Assembly: GCF_000003195.3 (NCBI RefSeq)
Contig: NC_012873.2
Span: 7,091,894 to 7,155,893, forward strand
Reading direction: 5' to 3'
Source of the DNA: Sorghum bicolor
Taxonomy: Eukaryota; Streptophyta; Magnoliopsida; Poales; Poaceae
Length of the DNA stretch: 64,000 bases
This document shows positions 32,833-43,995 of this stretch, one piece after another. Under the pieces are notes generated by a model that worked only from the letters and a program-made list of their open reading frames with translations, was not told the origin of the DNA and did no database searches. The number at the start of each line of letters is the position of its first letter. The stretch's first letter is position 1. The position numbers and the translations under genes are program-made.

Positions 32833-33087
32833 TTACCTAGCCCAAAATGCAACTGCTTCTCCTGTTTTCAGAATGTTCTTGCCCCGGTTGGCGAGGCGGT
32901 CTTCCTGATCCTTCGCTGTAGCCTGCTTCTGCTGGGATAGGAAAGCAAATACGGCACTAACTATAACAGGGAACACGGGACAAGACTCGAAGAGTACCTG
33001 AACACGGGACACGAACCATTCTGTCACCAGATGAGGTGCGTTCTTTTGCCAATGCCGAGTAAATACGTCGATATCACTCGGTTCCAT
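32833..33087 (-). other. Small coding-like ORF downstream of the NB-ARC/ARM gene
   Basis: The frame begins MEPSDIDVFTRHWQKNAPHL, then VTEWFVSRVQ, and ends DRLANRGKNILKTGEAVAFW. A potential 66-bp intron (CAG|GTACTC to CCCAG|CAGAAG) lies within it. It could be a small gene, the 3' UTR of the upstream gene, or a remnant. I do not recognise it. Confidence 0.25.
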
Positions 33088-33275
33088 TTATGACCTCTGA
33101 TTTCTTCAGTTGTCAGTGCTAAAATCCCACATCTGACAAAGACCAAGTAACGCCAGATGCCAACAAGGTCATGAAGAATTACCAGTGTGAATAAAACATC
33201 AGCAATGTCCAGAGACCTATATATATTTACATCAATGAGTGATTATCTTGACTGCTGAAAAGCGCAGCAAAATGC

Positions 33276-36200
33276 TTATTTCTTTTTCCTACTACTACTA
33301 CTGGCTCCTCTGGAGCCTTCAGCGATGGAGGCCTCCACAGAAGCTACTAGGCTGGCCTCCAGCTTATGACCTCTCACTGCTGATCGGACCTTCCTCAGAA
33401 TATGTTGCTTCATCACGGCCCTCTCAGCAGTCTGGAGTTTCTTGCACATGTTCAGTCCCTGGATGTACCTTGACACTGCGCCGCCGAAAGGATCGCCAGC
33501 TTTCTCAAGGGCCACAAGCTTCTCGACGACTTGAGAAGAGAGCATTCTCTCGATGCAGGGCTTGGTTCCAACCTCCGCAATGTCCACCAGGAATTGCATG
33601 GCTAGATCCTTGGTCTTCAAAGACTTGCGGTCGAGCAAGTTCACCAGTTTCTCTATGGTTCCAAGTTGCAGGAATCTTTGCAAGACAAGGGATCCACCCT
33701 TTGCAAAGACGATCTGATGGAGAGCGTAGTATGCTGAATCCTGGAGCTCGTCGATGTTGCACTGCATCATGTCAATGAGCTCGTGAACAATATTAAGCTC
33801 CAGGAACCTATGGACGTATGGCTCTCCTCCAGTGCAGGCCAATTTCATCACCAAAAAGGCGGTCTGCGACCTCACCTGGTTGTTTTCGACCTCTTTACGT
33901 TGTAGCAGCAAAGCCAACCTATCAAACAGATTGCTTCCCAAAAGGAGATCTTGCACCCTTGTATCGTTTGCCCTCTCAGCAAGAGATAATAAACCTTGGA
34001 TGTCTTCAATGATATCTTTGTTGTCTCTCTGAAGGATCTTATGAAGAATCACCTCAAGTGATTGTTGAGGCTTTGGTGATTGAGATGCATTTTTGTCAAA
34101 TAAAACAAATCTTTCCAAACTGATCCGAGCATGCCAGGGCAAATGAAGCAGCACTGCAGGCCCCATGCACCCTTGAAGTGGAGCACCAAGTTCACAGAAT
34201 GTTTTTAGCGTGATAATTGCGTGGTGCTGTGAGATCTCAGATCCATTGCCCAGAAGCACAAGAAGTTTCTTGTCAATTCCTGATTCAATCATGGTCTCAA
34301 CAGCCTTCAATTTTCCAACCTTTGTCAGAGATGCAAGTGTTGTAAACACAATTTCATGCCACTGCTCATTTTCTACAGACAAGAGATCTGCAATTCGATC
34401 CATGGGAATTCTTGATAAAATTCCATCAGCAACTGTGGCATCAACGTGCTCAGATATCTTGGCCAGAACAGAAGACAAGTTGGCTAGAGTTGAAGTATCT
34501 TGGCAGGCACCAAGAAGATCAATTAATTTATCTATGGAACCTGCTGTTTCAAGTGACCGAGCAAGATTTATATAGTCTGCTTGGAAAAATATAACTGTAA
34601 TTGCCGTAGTGACTGCAAAAATGAGATCTGGTGACCCTACTGAAATTATCTCTGCTATCCTAGGGCCAAGTATTTTGCTGAACCCAAGACTGCTTGCCTC
34701 AAATTCAGATAGGGACCTGCATGCCATGAGAGCTTGAGTTGTGTTTACCAATAAAATCTCGATCTCCATGAATTCTAGCAGAGAAAAGAATGATCCCATC
34801 TTCTGTTCGGCTGGCCTTTTCATACACTCTTTGCCAAAAACAAAAAGCCAAGGAGCCACTAATGCTGCATAATAAGAAATCGATTCAGATAAAAGAGCAC
34901 GAGCAACATCATTTGTTTTGTTCTCAAGGTAAAGTGAAACCATGTCATGCATATGATACAACGGTTGGTCCTCCAGTTTGATAATGAGTGATCCTTCTAC
35001 TAATTTTGAAACCACGAGAGAGAACAGACCGCCCTGCTCAAGGGCTGACCAAATGGATTCCAGACAAGCCTCTGGAACAGGTTCTTCCCAAGAGATAGCT
35101 GCGAGAGCCATGAAAAAATTTCTTGAATTTTCTGGCATTGCTTCTAGGCTGAACTCAAAAGATCCAAATATGGTCAACGTAGTCTCCACGTCTTTCTCAT
35201 TGACGTATGAAACTGGACCAGGTGCACAAGTGGCATATGTTGAGAGGTTGGATATGGCTTTCTCCCATTTTTCCACTCTGGTCTCCTTCCTGAGAGCCTT
35301 GCCCATGACAGCAACTGTAAGGGGATGGTGACCACAACGATCCAGCAAAACTTCTGCAACAGGCTGTGAAGTATACAGAATTTAAACATCAAAAAGCCAT
35401 GGTGTTTAGAATTTTTCGTTATTCTAGATGTATCTTTTTCTAACATGTCTTACTTTGCAAGTATTTGCATAACTACTGAAAGAAAACATATATGTATGTA
35501 AAAAATACTGAGCATATTTGTGAAGCTAAACATGATGTTACTTAAGAAAATATGTTGTTAACAGAATAGGATTAAGCTTGAAATGAAAACATATGTACAA
35601 GTAGAGATTTTTGCAGCAGGGATACCTTTGTGAAAGCAGCAGATGAACATATGCAAATTAGAATCAGCAAAGAAAGCTAACAGATGTGATACACGGCTGA
35701 AACTAATTAACGAAGGACCATCAAGGCAAAGAGTAAAGCATACCGGAAGCTCTCCCACACTGAGAAGGCTGTGATAGAGAAGAATTTCCCTGCTGATCTC
35801 CTTGATGTCATCTTTGGATATTTCTACCTTTTCAGCTTCTGCTATCTCGTAGATAGCTTCATCCCTTGTTGTCACGAGATACCGGCAATCATTATCATAT
35901 AGTCTCGTGAAGCGGTCAACAATGTCTTGCTCCCAAACATCATCAAGTAGGATCAGCATGCTCCTTCCAACCAATGCTGTCTGGAGCAAGCAACAGACAT
36001 CATCAAGATCTTTTCCAACCTCCTCCTTGACAGTCATGGAGCCAATCTGCACAAGGAACGTGCAGATCTTCCTAGCAAGGCGCTTATGGTATTCGCTTCT
36101 GCTCCCATTACACGCTGCCCTGCTGCACCACCGCCCAAAACCAATCTCAATCGCACCATCCACAAAACTAAACGGCGGATCAGAAGCAATTTGCCGTGCA

Positions 36201-36796
36201 AGGCATGACTTCCCAATACCAGAGAGACCGACGATGAGGACGACTCGATGAGCCCCGTCCCTCTCCAACAGCTCCCTGACATAGCTGCACTTCTTCGACA
36301 CCGGGTACCCATGCTCCGACTTAACCCTCACCAACGCCGGCGTGCTCCTGGCGGTCGACGCTATGACCTTGCCGACGCTCTGGGTCAGCTGCTGCAGCTC
36401 CAGCCACTGGTTGAGGTCGTCCCTGATCAGCCTGACGTACCTCATGAGCGGGTCACCCGTCACGGAGCTCCGCACCAGCCTGGCGAACCCCTTCCCTTTG
36501 CCCTTGCCGCTGCCGCTCAGGACCTTCCTGGCCTTGGCGATGTTCCCGCGCAGCTGGTCCATGAGCCTGCCCAGGCTCTGGAACTGGCGGTCCAGCTGCG
36601 GGGCGTGCAGCTTGTTCGCGTGCCGCTGCCTCGACTGCTCCGTCAGCGCGTCGAGGTCGGACACGAAGTCCTCCAGCACCTGCAGCCTCCTCGGAGCCTC
36701 CGCGAGGTCCGACGCCGCCTGCTCCAGTGCCCTGACCGCGGACACCATCGCCGAGACCAGCTCGGTCGCCGAGGCGATCACCTGCACCACGTCCAT
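33276..36796 (-). CDS. NB-ARC protein with C-terminal ARM/HEAT-like repeats (non-LRR NLR-like)
   Basis: Two exons, 36796-35744 and 35363-33276 (phase 0), encode 1046 aa. Residues 1-150 are a helical N-terminal domain (MDVVQVIASATELVSAMVSA onward). The NB-ARC core has a P-loop GLSGIGKS at about 190-197, kinase-2 MLILLDDVW at about 280-288, TTRD at 309-312, a GLPL-like CGHHPL at about 361-366 and an MHD-type motif HMHD at about 488-491. From roughly residue 560 onward there are no LRRs; instead helical repeats of ARM type appear, for example IDKLIDLLGACQDTSTLANL, ELIDMMQCNIDELQDSAYYA and LVNLLDRKSLKTKDLAMQFL. The tail is SRGASSSSRKKK. The ATP switch looks intact. Plant NB-ARC proteins with ARM tails are known but little studied; an immune-type role is an inference. 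Confidence 0.9.
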
Positions 36797-37432
36797 GCTC
36801 CCTCGCTTCGAGAACCGGCTTCAGATCAGGCCGCAGAAGCAGCCGCTCCCTTGCAGGAAGACTCAGTGCAGGCTGCCGCAATTCCACAAACACATGGCGT
36901 GCATCCTCATGGCCGCCGCCGCCGCCGACGACGACGACACCGGCAGCGCGATTCCCCGATCCATCAGTTTCAGAGACGAGCGAGCAAGCAAGCAAGCAAC
37001 CGATCGCTCACCCACCACAAGCACCAATCTGAATCCCAAGCCCCGCTCGCATCAGTGCTGCCGCAACAGCACTCCACCCGCAGCAGCTACCAACCGAGAC
37101 CTCCCCGCTGCCGGCCTGAGCGGATCGATTGACCGTCAGAGTTAGAGAGTTGGTGGTACGGGTACCCCGTACCCGTGACTGTGAAGGAACCCAATCAAGA
37201 GCGACAAGAGAATCCGCAAAAGGCAGTGGGCCATGGCGGGGCCGGAATGCATCACCACCGGTGGCATCGTGGCCTCGTGGCCGGCGAATCGAGGAAGCTT
37301 CAGCGAATGAGGCTGAAGCTCGCCAGTTCCAAAAAAAAAAAAAAACAAGGTCTGCCCTGCACGCGAGACGGTCAACACGACGATGAGTGAGAAAGGAGGC
37401 GTCCGGTGTGCCGTCTCCACCCGGCTGACTAC
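36797..37432 (-). promoter_or_regulatory. Upstream region of the NB-ARC/ARM gene
   Basis: GC-rich near the gene, with an A run at 37330-37344. No certain TATA box. ORFs crossing this region on either strand are frame shadows of the exon or composition artefacts. Confidence 0.4.
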
Positions 37433-37672
37433 GGCATTGTTTAGTTTTTAAAAAATTGTAAATTTTTTTAATTCTTCATCACATTGAATCTTACGTTACA
37501 TATATAAAATATTAAATATAAATAAAAATAAAAAGTAATTAGATAGTTTATTTATAATTTACAATACAAATTTTTTAAACATAGTTAATCTATAATTGTA
37601 CAATATTTGTTAAATACAAACAAAAATGATATAGCGACTATTTTTTAAAAAGAATAAACTAAACAAAGCCTA
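37433..37672. mobile_element. Tourist-like MITE (GGCCTTGTTTAG family), highly mutated
   Basis: The ends are GCATTGTTTAGTTTT and AACTAAACAAAGCC. The interior is recognisable but unusually AT-rich, as expected of an old methylated copy. Confidence 0.7.
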
Positions 37673-37966
37673 CTTGTGGTTGATAGTGTCGCCTGCCGGC
37701 CTGCGCGCAGCGGCGAAAAATCCAACGCATACACATTCACTTTTGCTGAAAAGAAAGAGGAAAAAAACACATCCACATCCACTGGCTGCGGACGAACGCC
37801 ACGACGGGCTTCATGCGTAGTGGGCCGGCGTTGCGGAAGGGTTATTTTACGGCCCACTGAAGAGGCCGGTTGACCCACGCGGGGGCCGCTAGGCCTGCTT
37901 CTCTTCCGGTAACAGCACACAAGCCCAATATCATACGGCAACAACTGGCAACCCAGCAAATTAAAC

Positions 37967-38722
37967 AACCTGCACAAGTGTTTTTTTTTCTTTTCTTTTT
38001 TTTTTTAAAAAAAAGAGGAAGCCTCTGCTTCTAAGAAAACAAGAAATGTTTGGATACAAAACTGGAGACACCAGTGCCAAAAGAAAACAAAGTTGGCTAA
38101 GTTTATAACACAGAACAACTAAAAGAGCTAAATTCAAATTTCGTGGACGTCAGTTAGTATCACCAGGCTTGGCTTAAAACTTCGCATCCAGCAGATCACC
38201 ATATCCTTTACCTGGGACATTCTCCATCCGTCGCTTTCCTTTAGCAGCATCATCCACTTGTGTATAAGGGATAGAGCAGCATATAAAACATGAGACGACG
38301 TCTTAGGGAAAACTTTTTCAATAACCATTTTATTTCTAGTTACCCAAAGTGTCCAGGCAAAGCCAGTAGCCAGCAAACAAGAACATTATAAGCGAGAAGG
38401 CTAGGCCCCTTGCCCTATAGCTATTTTTCTAAAAAATTTTGCAGAGATCTAGGAAGAATTCACATCAAACTTCTTTTAAGATTGCCAAATCATTCTAGCG
38501 AGAACACAATCAAAGAAAATATGGTTAACTAACTCTAATATCCCACAGATACAACATTTGCCATCTCCTTTCCTTCAGATTAGGGATTGGCCAACCGGTA
38601 GCTTATTGTTAAAGGCCTGCCAAAGAAAAAAATATTTTTAACGAGACTTTACACTTCCAGCTAACACGAGCCATCTTGCTAGGCATACGCATACCCCTAC
38701 TTGACAGGAACCTGCACAAGTG
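37967..38722 (-). mobile_element. 5'-truncated LINE with 14-bp target-site duplication
   Basis: Identical AACCTGCACAAGTG copies at 37967-37980 and 38709-38722 bracket a minus-strand element of about 728 bp. The T-rich tract next to the left copy is the poly-A tail. Coding remnants read FAWTLWVTRNKMVIEKVFPK and LLKESDGWRM, then SFKPS (38376-38134), the end of the zf-RVT region of plant LINEs. Stops and frameshifts in the upstream part (about 38400-38700, e.g. HIFFDCVLARMIWQ) show it is dead. Confidence 0.88.
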
Positions 38723-38872
38723 CTCGTCCATGCTGTCTTCGTTTCACCTGAATAGGCATTTGTTCCGTGAGTTTATGTACTTATTACTTATGTAATTTAT
38801 TTGTTCCACTGCAGGATTTTTGTTTTACACATATAGGTCCGGCTGAACAATGCTTAGTTTCAATCCTATTAA

Positions 38873-39098
38873 GGCCTTGTTTAGTTCCAAAGAATTTTAC
38901 AAAATAGGAATAGTACCAATTTCGTTTGTATTTGACAAATATTATCCAATCATGTACTAACTAGACTCAAAAGATTCGTCTCGTCAATTCCGACCAAACT
39001 GCGCAATTAGTTTTTATTTTCGTCTATATTTAATACTTCATACATGTGTCTAAAGATTTGATGTGACGGGGAATTAAAAAATTTTGCAAATTTTTTGG
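38873..39098. mobile_element. Tourist-like MITE (GGCCTTGTTTAG family), right end lost
   Basis: Begins after TAA with GGCCTTGTTTAGTTCC and carries the whole interior to ATTTTGCAAATTTTTTGG. The right terminal repeat is replaced by GTGTACCGGC. Confidence 0.8.
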
Positions 39099-39644
39099 TG
39101 TACCGGCAAGGCAAGCAGGCGACGCAGCCGGCCCCCCTGGTGCCTGCCTGTGGTCGTCAGTCGTCACCGGAAAAGACGAAAAGCCTCGGCGACCCCCTCC
39201 GTCCTAGCTATCCTCTGCGGCTCTGCGCGGTCCCTCCCATCATCTTGAAAATCCGTGCATTGTGCTCGTGGACGTGGTGGTGAGCCGAGGGAGGAAACCG
39301 CACAAGAGACACCGCAAAAGAGACAACACAACACCGTACCGGTACCGGGCAGGGCACTGCCGGACACCAGCCGCTCCCCTCCAAAGTCCAAAGGCAGCGC
39401 AGCGAGGCACCATGCAACGCCACAGTGCTCCCCGCCTTTACTTACCTGCGGGGTGCGGGCCGCGGCCGCGCTTTGTTGGTCTGGATGCGATGCGCCCCAG
39501 GGTTCTCGCCAGTACGTCGCCACGATAAAAGGCGGCGAGGCAGGCAGAAAAGAAGCCGCCGCGCGCGGCGGGGGCAAAGCTAGTACCAGACCAGTAGCCA
39601 AAGCGGAGGGCGGGCAGTGGCAGACGGGGCAGGGCAGTGCATGC

Positions 39645-39660
39645 ACGTATAAAGAAAGGG
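39645..39660 (+). promoter_or_regulatory. TATA box ahead of the secreted ORF candidate
   Basis: TATAAAG preceded by GCATGCACG and followed by an AAGGGCTCC sequence. It fits a core promoter for the ORF at 39735. Confidence 0.4.
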
Positions 39661-39734
39661 CTCCTCAATCAAAGGGAGTCGAGGCGATCGAAGAAGGAAT
39701 CTATCTAGCTCAGCCGGCCTGCCGCCATCTGCCA

Positions 39735-40007
39735 ATGCCCTCGCCGCGGCGGCGACGTGGCCGCCGCGCCTTTGCTCTGCTGCTGCTGATGCTGATGCCG
39801 ACCTGGGCCGCTTTTGACTGGGATGGGGATGGGATCTTTTTCTCTCGGCCGCGCTCAGGATGCGCCGCGCCCCTTATCGTCCAGCAGCACCCAGCAGCAG
39901 CAAATCTCACTTGGGCTTGGGCAGGGGTGGGCGGCACATGCGTCGTGCAGGGGAAGCTCATGGAGCCATGGAACCACCACCTCCTGCCTTTAACTGCAAA
40001 GAGCTAA
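39735..40007 (+). CDS. Candidate small secreted protein ORF
   Basis: The ATG at 39735 lies about 85 bases after a good TATA box (CACGTATAAAGAAAGG). The 90-aa frame starts with an ideal signal peptide (MPSPRRRRGRRAFALLLLML, then MPTWAAF) and continues DWDGDGIFFSRPRSGCAAP, then ANLTWAWAGVGGTCVVQGKL. No homologous family is recognised. It may be a real lineage-specific secreted peptide gene, a truncated first exon, or chance. The longer frame opening at 39255 is probably an artefact of GC-rich DNA. Confidence 0.35.
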   Translation: MPSPRRRRGRRAFALLLLMLMPTWAAFDWDGDGIFFSRPRSGCAAPLIVQQHPAAANLTWAWAGVGGTCVVQGKLMEPWNHHLLPLTAKS

Positions 40008-40946
40008 AGACAAGGCATGGGCGCATGGCCTCACAAAAGACTCTTTCAAATTAAGAGCATCCAATGCAATGCACACGCTCTTAAGAGCATGCATTGCAAC
40101 ACAGAAGAGAAACAGACCGACGAGCTGCCGCTGGTTTTTTTTTTTACCGATGCGGTCTCCAGGTTGTGTGTCGTGTGTGCGCACGTGCTGGCGCGCGCTT
40201 CTCTGCGAGGCAAAAGCACCGCATGCATGTGACCACACGAGACGACCTGGGGACGGGAGGTTTTGGTTCGCCGCACGACGTATTGCGTTGCACGTGCATA
40301 GCTAGCTATCCACCACCGCCCACAGGTCAAGCACAGCTACTTGTGTTTACTCGGAACTCGGAAGCAAAACCGAAACGTTATCACAACTACAAAGGTTGAG
40401 GACATGTTGGATTCTTCATCTGCTGGAATTGGTGTTTCGTGCCTGACTCACCAATGAAATGAGTTACGCCTGACAACGCTTCTAAGCAGCATTCAGTATT
40501 TGTCCTTGGTGTCTTCGCGGCCAAGGCCACGATTTTCAACAGATGAAGATGATGGGGGTGCCAGAGCAATTCACACACCAAGGATCATACCCATACTGTT
40601 ACACATGAACAAGATGAACGCCCCGAGATATTAAGAAGCAACAGTACTAGTTAATACTTGTGAAGCAAGCGTTTTGGGGTTACATCACATGACTCGATTC
40701 CAAGCGCAAACATGCGGAGATGAACCAACGGAAATAAAACAGCAAACATAATAGGTCCGGGGGTACTGTCCCAAATGGGGATGAGAACGAACCAAATCTA
40801 AAAGAAATTACGGTAGGGGTAGAACAAAACTAGTAATAGAGCATCAAGGATGTCTTTTGCAAATCTACTACTCTCTTATGATGTGAGCTGAGGACTCCTC
40901 TCTTCTTGCTGCTTCCGCTTCGTCGACGACGCTGCAAACTTGGCTC
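40008..40946. other. Intergenic and 3' flank of the RanBP2-type gene
   Basis: No gene. A short inverted repeat around the palindrome GCTCTTAAGAGC, with CAATGCA on one side and TGCATTG on the other, lies at 40052-40098. The part near 40946 is probably 3' UTR. Confidence 0.35.
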
Positions 40947-42195
40947 CTACGCCTCAGTGCCTGCAAACGGAGCAACCCCACGTTCGGTCAGATAAATGGA
41001 TAGCAGCCAGAAAAAGGAGGGAAGATTTGATAATTTACAAGTAATTTTCGTAGGTCATGGCAGCGCTACCGGAGTCCCGTGGTGCGTTGCACCTGAAACA
41101 TTCCATCCTGCTAGCAAAGTTGTGCTCGTTGCATCCAGACCTGTAAACATTCACAGACAGGCACGCACAAGGGTTAAGAAAGCAGAATTCACATGACATG
41201 AGAAGCTCAAATCTAATACCTAACTGAAACATGGAAAATACATACTGGCAGAGTGCTATGACGTTGAAATATGGTGATAAGGACATCCAAAAAAATATAT
41301 GGTGATAAGGACAACCAATCCCCACATGTCGCACAAAACCCACCAGTACAAAACACGTACCTACTCAATACTCATCCACTAATACAACACATCCAGCTAC
41401 ACATCAGCAACTCCTTGGAGAAGATATAAAAGCTAGTTTATTGCAATCATCCATGCAGACAGAAAGCATAGATAAGATGATTCTGTTGTCTCTTACTCCA
41501 GCATGCTGCTGATAAAACAATCCTTTTTTTTTCTAAAATAAAGCCACCAAACACGGAAGCGTAGCATAACAACAAGAGATAAGCATACACAAGGTCACAA
41601 CTACCATCAGACCGTGTGCATATCCATAGTCGATAAGAAAACCACATGGATTCATGGAAAGAGTATGCCCGTCCATGAAATAGTTACTAAGTTTGTAGAT
41701 ACACATAACTGAAAATAAGATAGAACAGAGCAAACTTTATCTTTCAGCAAAGGTGGAAGGATAAAGTTAATTAAGTAACACGCACCTGGTGCAGATCCAG
41801 TCTCCAGACTTCCAACCGGGGCGGTTGGTACGGGCAGCACCGCTGCCGAAGCCATAGCCCCGTGAGCGTGACATGTCACTATCAAAGCCACCAGCACCAC
41901 TGTTTACAGCAGCCTCCTCCTTGTAGGCAGAGCACTTGAAGCAGTTGGAGCGGCTGGCGAAGTTGTGTGCACCGCAGGAGCAGTACCAGTCACCAGGGCG
42001 GACATCAGAGCCAGCACCAAAGCCACCTCCGAAGGAGGAACCGCCACGGCCACCGAAGTTGGCATAGTCACCTCCACCACCACTGCCACGATCAGCAACT
42101 CCGCGTGGTTCACTGCAGCGCTGGCATATGTCCCGACGGCTGAAGTTGAGGTGCTGGCACGACCTGCAGTCCCAGTCTCCTGGCTTCCTGTTCAT
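40947..42195 (-). CDS. RanBP2-type zinc-finger protein with three fingers
   Basis: Three coding exons, 42195-41786, 41140-41070 and 40960-40947, encode 164 aa; the last exon is only 14 nt and gives the ending APRDSGTEA. Finger 1, GDWDCRSCQHLNFSRRDICQ then RC, has C-x2-C-x10-C-x2-C. Finger 2 is GDWYCSCGAHNFASRSNCFK then C, where only one residue separates the first Cys pair. Finger 3, GDWICTRSGCNEHNFASRME then CFRC, has C-x4-C-x10-C-x2-C. Gly-rich linkers separate them. This matches the plant family of At5g25490 and At3g15680. RanBP2 fingers of this W-x-C type bind single-stranded RNA with GGU cores or proteins; the exact role is inferred. Reading on in exon 2 past 41070 would give a different tail (AAMTYENYL). 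Confidence 0.9.
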
Positions 42196-42200
42196 CTTGC

Positions 42201-42436
42201 CTGCAGTAGTTAAACTATCAAAACAATGCAAAAAAATGGGCAACCAGATTAAGGGAGATACAATCAAAGAGCTAGAACAAAAACATAATCCAAGAAGATA
42301 TATGTGATGTTACACGCTAACACAAAGCTAATTTACCTAAACAAAGCTCGGCTGTTGTGTTGCTGGGTCCTAGGAAGTGCTATGAAGTGAAATGGTGATG
42401 CAGCAAGGTGCGTATGTGCAGGGGTATTTATAGTGA
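42201..42436 (-). promoter_or_regulatory. 5' UTR intron and TATA box of the RanBP2-type gene
   Basis: An acceptor TACTGCAG|GCAAG lies five bases before the ATG. A donor TTTAG|GTAAATTAGC lies at about 42336, and a TATA box ACTATAAATACCCC at about 42433-42422 (-) precedes a short non-coding first exon. Confidence 0.6.
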
Positions 42437-43742
42437 AGTGTGGAGGGGATGCTGAAACCGAGGGTGAGCTATCTTTGTGCCTTTGATTCTTAGTGCACTT
42501 TGGCCCGCGAAGAACAAGGGAATCACGTAAAACTAGAAAGAAGAGGGGAGTTAAAGAAAAGAAAAGAAGAGAAAGCCATTAAAGGGAAAAGAATTATGGG
42601 GAGTTTGAATGCCTCCTTTGCCCTGCATCTTAGCCTGCCTTGGCAACATCTTTTGAGACATGGGATGGAGGGATGTGCACTTCTTCGTATTCTTGTGCTT
42701 AGGAAATAAGGAATGCACTAGCTGTTGTAGGTGTGCTCAGAATATGTTTTAGAAAAAACACATCCAAAATATAAGGCAGCAACACTAGTATAGAGTAAAT
42801 GTTAGTGATTAGTAAAATATTCTCTGTTTCCATGGCACAGTTTGAATCGATACAGTTAAATGTTGAATGACAGATTCTCTGTCTCTGTCTTCCTATTTTT
42901 TGAAGATATAATACATCGCCAATTAGTTACCTTGTTCCAAAACCACAAACACATCTGTGCTAAAAGATGCAAAATCTAATCTACGCCAACAATAAAACTT
43001 ATCGCACTAGGTCGAACAATTATAGAGGCTGCGCTGAGTCCATGTAGAAAACCTAATCAAGAATCATATAAAATATATGGAAAGAAAAGCAAACCCTAAA
43101 ATTAGCACCTATATATTAGATTCCGATGGAAATAGCAAGTGTTCATGCTGAGAATGGAGCCTATTATTCTGAACCTATGCTTATTATCAATATATAACCT
43201 TTGATTCCTGCAACTAAGAAAAATGATATTCCTGTTCCTGATATTCGACGCTAACTTCGCCTTCCTTTACTATCAATTATTGAGAAAAGACCACGGAATC
43301 CATTCCAAGCAACCATCACATCAACTCAGCGCTATAACTATTTCTGTCGAGCAATCAACAACAATCTCATGGCCCATATCATTTATTCAGCATAACTTGA
43401 AGTAAGCAAGCCCTTTTCAACTCGAACACCATTTCCCATGGATTTAGAGGTCCCTTACATATAGCCATAATTAACTGGCGACAATTAACTTTTCTGAACC
43501 ATATACTATCACCAATATGAGAAATAAGTCCCATAATTAATTGTTAGAGAAATATTTCTAAGAAAATGGGAAAAGTAGGTATCAGCCAAACTCCAATGAA
43601 TGGATCAGAAATGGACTAGCTAATTTTCTGGATAAGAAGGAACAAGTATGAATATGGGGACACTGCAGCACCAAGTGAATATTCTAAATGCAAGGAGAGA
43701 AAGGGGCATAAAGTGTTCAGCAGCTTACCAACAATGTAAACA
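42437..43742. other. Intergenic, no supported gene
   Basis: AT-rich. Nothing recognisable except promoter-proximal sequence of the RanBP2-type gene. Confidence 0.35.
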
Positions 43743-43995
43743 TCTACTCCCTCCATTCTAAATTATAATTTATATCCCAACAGTGGGGGCTTCCCCTGAT
43801 GTATTTATGGCTCAAAAAAATTATAAGACGTTTTGTCATTTCTAGATACAAACCATTTGCTATGCACTTAGACATACACTATATCTAGATACATAGTAAA
43901 AGGCAATGTTTTTTTAGGAGATAGTAAAAGAAACGTATCTAGTCTAGAATCTAGAAAAGCCAAAATATCTTATAATTTGGAAGGGAGGGAGTACA
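43743..43995. mobile_element. Stowaway-like MITE
   Basis: Begins TACTCCCTCCATTC and ends GGAAGGGAGGGAGTA, inverted ends with TA borders, about 250 bp. Complete. Confidence 0.85.

Noticed and set aside
36248..37145. Plus-strand frames over the first exon of the NB-ARC/ARM gene
   Set aside because: Antisense shadows of GC-rich coding sequence; the minus strand holds the P-loop.
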